A stretch of 17,643 nucleotides of DNA, taken from contig JAILQN010000030.1 of the NCBI GenBank assembly GCA_024699005.1, positions 1 to 17,643 of the forward strand, given 5' to 3'. Within the stretch, counting starts at the first letter, position 1, and every line of letters begins with the position of its first letter. This DNA is from Clostridia bacterium. Its GTDB lineage: Bacteria > Bacillota_A > Clostridia > Oscillospirales > Acutalibacteraceae. The notes beneath the pieces were generated by a model. That model was not told the DNA's origin. It was given only the letters and a program-made list of their open reading frames with translations, and did no database searches. The position numbers and the translations under genes are program-made. Below, piece by piece: positions 13,772 to 17,643 of this stretch.

Positions 13772-14530
13772 ATGCCTGTACTTGAAGTCAATAATATTCA
13801 CAAGAGATTCGGAAGGCACGAAGTTCTTAAAGGCATCTCTTTTTCACTTGAAAAAGGTGAAGTTCTTTCGATCATAGGTTCATCCGGCAGCGGCAAGACC
13901 ACTCTTCTGCGTTGTCTGAACTTCCTTGAAACGGCAGACACAGGTTCTATCTCCGTAAACGGCAATATTATCTTTGACGCTTCTCTCGACAAACGCACCA
14001 AGGAGAGCGAAATAAGAACAAACCGTCTTCATTTCGGACTGGTTTTTCAGGACTTCAATCTTTTCCCGCAGTATAATGTTCTTAAAAACGTCTGTCTTGC
14101 TCCGGAATTATTAAAAGCTGCGTCACCCGAAGATATAAAAAAACGCGGTATGGCTCTTATAGAACGGGTGGGACTTTCCGATAAGATCAACGCTTATCCG
14201 TGTCAGCTCTCAGGCGGGCAGAAACAGAGAGTGGCTATAGCGAGGGCACTTGCGCTGAATCCCGACATTCTCTGTTTCGATGAACCCACCAGCGCGCTTG
14301 ATCCCGAACTGACAGGTGAAGTGCTTAAAGTCATAAGAGATCTGAAGAACGGCGACAGCACAATGATTGTGGTCACACATGAGATGGGTTTTGCGCGCGA
14401 GGTCTCCGACAAGATCATATTTATGGCGGACGGCATTATAGAAGAAGAAGGCTCCCCTATGTCTATTTTCCGTAATCCGAAATCCGAAAAAACCAAAGCT
14501 TTTTTATCCAAGTCATTTGAGAATATCTGA
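13772..14530 (+). CDS. Polar amino-acid ABC transporter, ATP-binding protein
   Basis: A 252-residue ABC ATPase of the GlnQ/HisP class that powers uptake from the cytoplasmic side. Walker [10 protein letters not shown] (36-44), Q-loop VFQDFNLFP, signature LSGGQKQ (146-152), Walker B CFDEP with Asp170/Glu171, D-loop SALD and switch His in VTHEM are all intact. ATG 13772 is chosen because GAGGGG (13759-13764) lies 7 nt upstream; a TTG at 13757 in the same frame overlaps the permease end and the ribosome site itself. The order receptor-permease-ATPase is standard. A secreted SGNH hydrolase follows after 11 nt. Confidence 0.96.
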   Translation: MPVLEVNNIHKRFGRHEVLKGISFSLEKGEVLSIIGSSGSGKTTLLRCLNFLETADTGSISVNGNIIFDASLDKRTKESEIRTNRLHFGLVFQDFNLFPQYNVLKNVCLAPELLKAASPEDIKKRGMALIERVGLSDKINAYPCQLSGGQKQRVAIARALALNPDILCFDEPTSALDPELTGEVLKVIRDLKNGDSTMIVVTHEMGFAREVSDKIIFMADGIIEEEGSPMSIFRNPKSEKTKAFLSKSFENI

Positions 14531-14541
14531 GGAATGTTTTT

Positions 14542-15390
14542 ATGAAAAAATCAATTTCAATTCTTGTCTCACTGATTCTCTTCTTCTCGCTTATGCTTCC
14601 GGCATTCGCAGAAGCTCCTCTTAATTATCTGCTTCTTGGCGATTCGATCACAGAAGGCTTCGGAATAAAAAACCCTGATGAAGCGTGCTACGGCAGAATC
14701 GTTGCTGACACAAACGGCTACAACTACATGAATATCGCGAGTGTTGCAACGGACAGTTCCGATCTTCTTATGAGGCTTGAAAACTATTACACGTATCAGA
14801 ACGCAATAGCATGGGCCGATGTTATCAGTCTGTCGATCGGCGCCAACGATTATCTCGCAAATCCTGATGCAGTATCCCTTACAGTCGGCGCGCTGTTCAA
14901 GCTTAACTATAAAAAGCTCGACAAAATCGCTGATGGTTTTTATGATAATCTCTGCGTGATCATTGACAGAATTACAGAGATTAATCCCGACGCCGTTATC
15001 CTGCTTCAGAAGGTTTACAGCGTATGGTACGGTTTCGCGGCAAACGCCTTTGACGCCGCAGCCTCAAGATGCAACGGCGTTATAGAAAAATACGCCGCTG
15101 AGCATCCGGGCAAAGTGGTCATCTGCGACATAACGCCTGCGATGAACGGGATCCACGAAAACCTGGCAGACGACTGCGTACATCCCAACGCTGCCGGCAA
15201 CATGGCAATTGCAAGGATCGTTCTGGCACAGCTCAAAGACCTTGGTCTCGGTACTGCGACTGAACCCGTTGTGAATGCGCAGGGCGTTGACTATAATTTC
15301 TATACAGAACAGTTCGGTCCCGTTGCCGGAAAGGTTATTGAGTTTCTTGTAAAAACGCTCACGGGAAATGGCGTGAACCTGAATAGATAA
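14542..15390 (+). CDS. Secreted SGNH/GDSL-family hydrolase
   Basis: A 282-residue exported esterase. Residues 1-24 form a signal peptide (MKKSISILVSLILFFSLMLP, cleavage probably after AFA). Block I LLLGDSITEGFG carries the nucleophile Ser35; block III is SIGANDYL; block V is DDCVHPNAAG with Asp211 and His214 completing the triad. The fold resembles esterases that act on acyl or acetyl groups of lipids or glycans; substrate unknown. TGAGGA overlapping the ATPase stop serves as ribosome site, and the ATG is 11 nt after that stop, so the gene is co-transcribed with the amino-acid transporter. That pairing has no obvious metabolic logic. The C-terminal 45 residues (about 238-282) follow the catalytic domain and show no known motif. 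A terminator comes 25 nt after the stop. Confidence 0.92.
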   Translation: MKKSISILVSLILFFSLMLPAFAEAPLNYLLLGDSITEGFGIKNPDEACYGRIVADTNGYNYMNIASVATDSSDLLMRLENYYTYQNAIAWADVISLSIGANDYLANPDAVSLTVGALFKLNYKKLDKIADGFYDNLCVIIDRITEINPDAVILLQKVYSVWYGFAANAFDAAASRCNGVIEKYAAEHPGKVVICDITPAMNGIHENLADDCVHPNAAGNMAIARIVLAQLKDLGLGTATEPVVNAQGVDYNFYTEQFGPVAGKVIEFLVKTLTGNGVNLNR

Positions 15391-15414
15391 GTATCTGATA
15401 ATTATAAACGTTTT

Positions 15415-15446
15415 CCGTCTGATGCCTTTACATCGGACGGTTTTTT
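15415..15446 (+). terminator. Rho-independent terminator of the ABC/SGNH operon
   Basis: CCGTCTGATG (15415-15424) pairs with CATCGGACGG (15431-15440) around a 6-nt loop, with one G-U pair, and is followed by six T (15441-15446). This is a textbook terminator and ends the transporter operon. Confidence 0.9.
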
Positions 15447-15458
15447 GAAATCCTGTTG

Positions 15459-15489
15459 TAAAGTGACAAAAACGTCACTTTAATGTCAC
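15459..15489. promoter_or_regulatory. Perfect 9-bp dyad plus third half-site, candidate operator
   Basis: TAAAGTGAC (15459-15467) and GTCACTTTA (15474-15482) are perfect inverted arms separated by AAAAAC. A third half-site, TGTCAC (15484-15489), follows directly. No T-run follows, so it is not a second terminator. It lies 14 bp upstream of the first promoter candidate of the zinc-ribbon operon, where an activator or repressor might bind. The half-sites GTGA/TCAC are 8 nt apart, not the 6 of CRP/FNR sites, so the regulator is unknown. Confidence 0.45.
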
Positions 15490-15502
15490 CCGGATTTCAC
15501 AT

Positions 15503-15530
15503 TTGATATCTACAATAGCATATGTATTAT
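15503..15530 (+). promoter_or_regulatory. Upstream promoter candidate of the zinc-ribbon operon
   Basis: TTGATA (15503-15508), 16 nt, TATTAT (15525-15530). It lies inside the copy of CATTTGATAT at 15500-15509, which recurs at 15587-15596. The leader would be about 107 nt, AT-rich, without an evident structured RNA. Confidence 0.4.
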
Positions 15531-15589
15531 TACGTCATATATAAAAAATCAACAATTTCCTAATTCCCTATTGTATTTTATTTTCTCAT

Positions 15590-15620
15590 TTGATATTATG
15601 AAATGGTGAAAATCTATAAT
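15590..15620 (+). promoter_or_regulatory. Downstream promoter candidate of the zinc-ribbon operon
   Basis: A perfect TATAAT (15615-15620) lies 24 nt before the TTG start. The best -35, TTGATA (15590-15595), is 19 nt away, longer than ideal, so strength is uncertain. The rest of the 253-nt gap (15391-15643) is AT-rich with no gene. Confidence 0.4.
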
Positions 15621-15643
15621 ATCTACATAAGGATGTGATTTTA

Positions 15644-16561
15644 TTGGCAAAATGTCCTAAATGCGGTAAAACCCTTCACCTGTACAATATGAGTCAGTTC
15701 TGTCCGCACTGCAAGATCAACGTCTCCATGTATGGGTTTGAGGAGAATTTCTACCGCGAAGCGAAACTTGCGGAGCTTTCGACCGCTGTCTGGTCCGTCA
15801 GGATCCGTCACCTTAAAGCCGCGTTCATTGGTTCCAAGCTGACTATACTCAGGCTTGTCGCGGCGGTGATTTCAGTGGCGACACTTCTCGCTCCGGTTGT
15901 GAATTTTACAATCAGCTTACCTTACAACACCGTCGATTCCTCCGTAAGCGGTCTGGGCATATACGGCATATTCACAAACGGCGCCTTCAATTACATTATG
16001 ACAATGTGCAAAAGCGAACTTTTCGGGACCGAATTCAGCGCTCTGCGGAATCTGCTTTTCGTGTTCGCATCCGCAGCCGTTATCATAGTCGTTGTACTTT
16101 TCACATCCGTTCTTTGCTTTATCAGCTATAAGAACATGCAGAAGATAACGCTTGTTACGTCTGTTGTCGGCATTGTTGACTGTCTTGCGGTTCTTGTATT
16201 CACGTTCCTTTTCTTAAAAGCGGCCGCCGACAGCACGATAATCTCAGGAAAATTCATCTGCGGACCACTCGCTCTTTTCGCCGGCTTCGCATTTGTATTC
16301 GTCATCAATCTTCTGCTTATCAAAAAGGGCATTCCCGTGGATCACGCTGAGGGCAGCCTGGAGCGTGTAGAGATCTTCAAAAAGGTCAAACGCGGTGAGA
16401 TCAGTCTTGACGATCTGCCCCAGCCCGTAGTCGAGACTGAGGAAACCCGCAAAATCGAAGATGAGATCAAAAAGGCCCAGGAGGGTCTTGCTGAGGCGGA
16501 ACGTACCGGAAAATATGCCAAATCCGACGATACGGATCAGAATGAGGGAGGTAACGCGTAA
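15644..16561 (+). CDS. Zinc-ribbon membrane protein, four helices, function unknown
   Basis: A 305-residue protein. I take TTG 15644 as start: AAGGATGTGA (15629-15638) matches the anti-Shine-Dalgarno at nine of ten positions and sits 5 nt upstream. The in-frame GTG at 15635 lies within that site and would only add three residues. Residues 4-23 form a zinc ribbon (CPKC...CPHC; Cys4, 7, 20, 23), probably cytosolic. Four hydrophobic helices follow at about 66-88, 136-160, 168-191 and 207-229. An external loop (89-135) lies between the first two. The tail (230-305) is hydrophilic, with charged helical sequence (KKVKRGEISLDDL; EETRKIEDEIKKAQEGLAEAE), probably a short coiled coil. Not recognised as a named family; no enzyme motif. 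The stop overlaps the next start (TAATG). Confidence 0.85.
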   Translation: MAKCPKCGKTLHLYNMSQFCPHCKINVSMYGFEENFYREAKLAELSTAVWSVRIRHLKAAFIGSKLTILRLVAAVISVATLLAPVVNFTISLPYNTVDSSVSGLGIYGIFTNGAFNYIMTMCKSELFGTEFSALRNLLFVFASAAVIIVVVLFTSVLCFISYKNMQKITLVTSVVGIVDCLAVLVFTFLFLKAAADSTIISGKFICGPLALFAGFAFVFVINLLLIKKGIPVDHAEGSLERVEIFKKVKRGEISLDDLPQPVVETEETRKIEDEIKKAQEGLAEAERTGKYAKSDDTDQNEGGNA

Positions 16562-17643
16562 TGGAAGAAATCGTAATTACAGAGAAACGCAAGAAGGGTA
16601 CGAAGATCCTTTACGTCGCCGTCATCATTGTTCTTTGCCTTATGTTCGTCGTCGGCTTCATCATAGGCCTCAACAGAGTGCTTGCGATGGAAGGCCAATT
16701 CAAACCGCTCACGCTTAAGGAAGGTCTCTCCCCTGCGCCGGAAAACGCCGCTGAAGCCGTGGACTTCTTAAACAAATCCGTCGATAAGGCGCTCAAGGAT
16801 ATGCCTAAGGCAAAACTCTACGATGATTTCTCCGTAGACAATGATTCGATAGAAACATCCTTCGGCGACAAGACTATTGACACTCTCAAATTCATAGTCG
16901 ACGGTTTTGAAGAAGTCCTTGATGCTAATTTCAATGGGCATGAAACGGATTTCGGAGAGGATTTCTCCTCATTCTTCAAAGCGCCTGGGATCGTCGCGGA
17001 CGATGTAGACGAATTCTCCTGCGACTATTTCTATTATGAATGCGCAAACTGCGGAGAAAGAAGCGGAGAACCTGTCGATTCCTGCGAGGCGTGCAATTAT
17101 CCTTATCCCTACGCCCTGCACTATAAAGATGACTACTCCATTGATTTCATCCTTAAAAGTACTGCTGACGTCCTGGAAGGCAACTACGCTCCCAGAAGCG
17201 AGGAAGAAGCCAAAGCACTTTTCGGCACCGACCTCGAGGGCGTCTGCTCAGTTGATTCAGTCAAAACCGAATACAGGTCGCTGAGGATGTCTTACGGCGT
17301 AAAAAGAGTTACGGATGAGCTTAAACGAATTTCATACGCCAAAGATATGACGGTCACGCTGGACCTGACTTTTGAAGGCGCGTATGCGTCTCTCGGTTCA
17401 GGCACAGTCAAATTCGACGTTACTGAGAGTACTCATTACGATTTCACCTGGCCGAGTCTTTCTCTTGATAAACACGAGGTCACCGTCGAGCCGAAGGCAA
17501 CTGACAACTGCCTTGCCACCCTGACGTGTACCGATCCCCTTATCCCCGAAGTCAAATGGGAATCCTCCGATACGAATATACTTACAGTTGACGAGGACGG
17601 ATATTTCAAGGGCACGAAGGAGACCGGCGACGCTACTGTGACA
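16561..17643 (+). CDS. Single-pass protein with extracytoplasmic zinc ribbon and Ig-like (BIG2-type) domain, 3' partial
   Basis: The frame is open for 361 codons from ATG 16561 to the end of the window. GGAGG (16547-16551) is 9 nt upstream, and the start overlaps the preceding stop by 1 nt. KRKKGTK (9-15) followed by a hydrophobic helix (about 17-38) predicts N-in topology with the rest outside the membrane. Residues about 50-150 are an acidic domain with no match I know. A zinc ribbon follows: Cys161, Cys164, Cys175, Cys178 (CANC...CEAC). After a mixed alpha/beta stretch, LSLDKHEVTVEP begins an Ig-like repeat of BIG2 type, with VKWESSDTNILTVDEDGYFKG as the hallmark strand pair, cut off by the window edge. 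More such domains may follow. It is coupled to the upstream zinc-ribbon protein, so the two likely act together at the cell envelope; the function is unknown. Confidence 0.85.
   Translation, partial: MEEIVITEKRKKGTKILYVAVIIVLCLMFVVGFIIGLNRVLAMEGQFKPLTLKEGLSPAPENAAEAVDFLNKSVDKALKDMPKAKLYDDFSVDNDSIETSFGDKTIDTLKFIVDGFEEVLDANFNGHETDFGEDFSSFFKAPGIVADDVDEFSCDYFYYECANCGERSGEPVDSCEACNYPYPYALHYKDDYSIDFILKSTADVLEGNYAPRSEEEAKALFGTDLEGVCSVDSVKTEYRSLRMSYGVKRVTDELKRISYAKDMTVTLDLTFEGAYASLGSGTVKFDVTESTHYDFTWPSLSLDKHEVTVEPKATDNCLATLTCTDPLIPEVKWESSDTNILTVDEDGYFKGTKETGDATVT

Noticed and set aside
15459..15482. Dyad read as a second terminator or as a CRP/FNR site
   Set aside because: No T-run follows on either strand at the needed place, and the GTGA/TCAC spacing is 8 rather than 6 nt. 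Kept as an unknown operator candidate.
1..17643. Scan by eye for tRNA, rRNA, CRISPR repeats, transposases, phage genes and attachment sites
   Set aside because: None seen. Genes are closely packed core functions, and no pair of long direct or inverted repeats frames a segment.

Overview
The window looks like a chromosomal segment of an uncultured anaerobic Firmicute of the class Clostridia, most like gut or rumen Oscillospirales-type genomes. This rests on the protein flavour (clostridial Y-family polymerase with a YolD-like partner, a clostridial EF-G-like paralogue, a LysA/RbgA/RNase HII neighbourhood), strong AAGGAGG-type ribosome binding sites, several TTG starts, and a Gram-positive lipoprotein lipobox. 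The assignment is inference from remembered family sequences; no search was run. I see no tRNA, rRNA, CRISPR array, insertion sequence or phage gene.

Layout. (1) 1-1020, plus strand: the 3' end of a Y-family (UmuC/DinB-like) translesion polymerase, a YolD-like protein and a small 84-residue protein, a compact DNA-damage cassette. (2) 1083-1792, plus: a two-gene unit of small three-helix membrane proteins of unknown function with its own promoter. A strong hairpin (1812-1845) separates it from (3) 1863-3863, minus strand: an EF-G-like GTPase with a TTG start and an unusual G domain. (4) 4020-5636, plus: a purple-acid-phosphatase-like metallophosphoesterase with a C-terminal copper-amine-oxidase-like domain. 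(5) 5715-11922, plus: a packed housekeeping block, lon - engB - lysA - rbgA - rnhB - yraN, headed by a fully consensus sigma-70 promoter. It covers proteolysis, two ribosome-assembly GTPases, lysine synthesis, RNase HII and a YraN nuclease-fold protein. (6) 12073-15390, plus: a polar amino-acid ABC uptake operon (lipoprotein receptor, permease, ATPase) followed 11 nt later by a secreted SGNH hydrolase, then a clear terminator. (7) 15644-17643, plus: an operon of two zinc-ribbon membrane proteins. The first is cytosolic zinc ribbon plus four helices; the second is a single-pass protein with an extracytoplasmic zinc ribbon and an Ig-like domain that runs off the window.

Most of the window is ordinary core genome. 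The parts most worth a second look are the EF-G paralogue, which lacks most of switch I, the catalytic His and the canonical NKxD; the zinc-ribbon membrane pair; the two small membrane proteins with a conserved-looking His/Trp motif; and the repeat-built amphipathic tail on the amino-acid-binding lipoprotein. Start sites for six genes were decided from ribosome binding sites or family N-termini rather than from the longest open frame.
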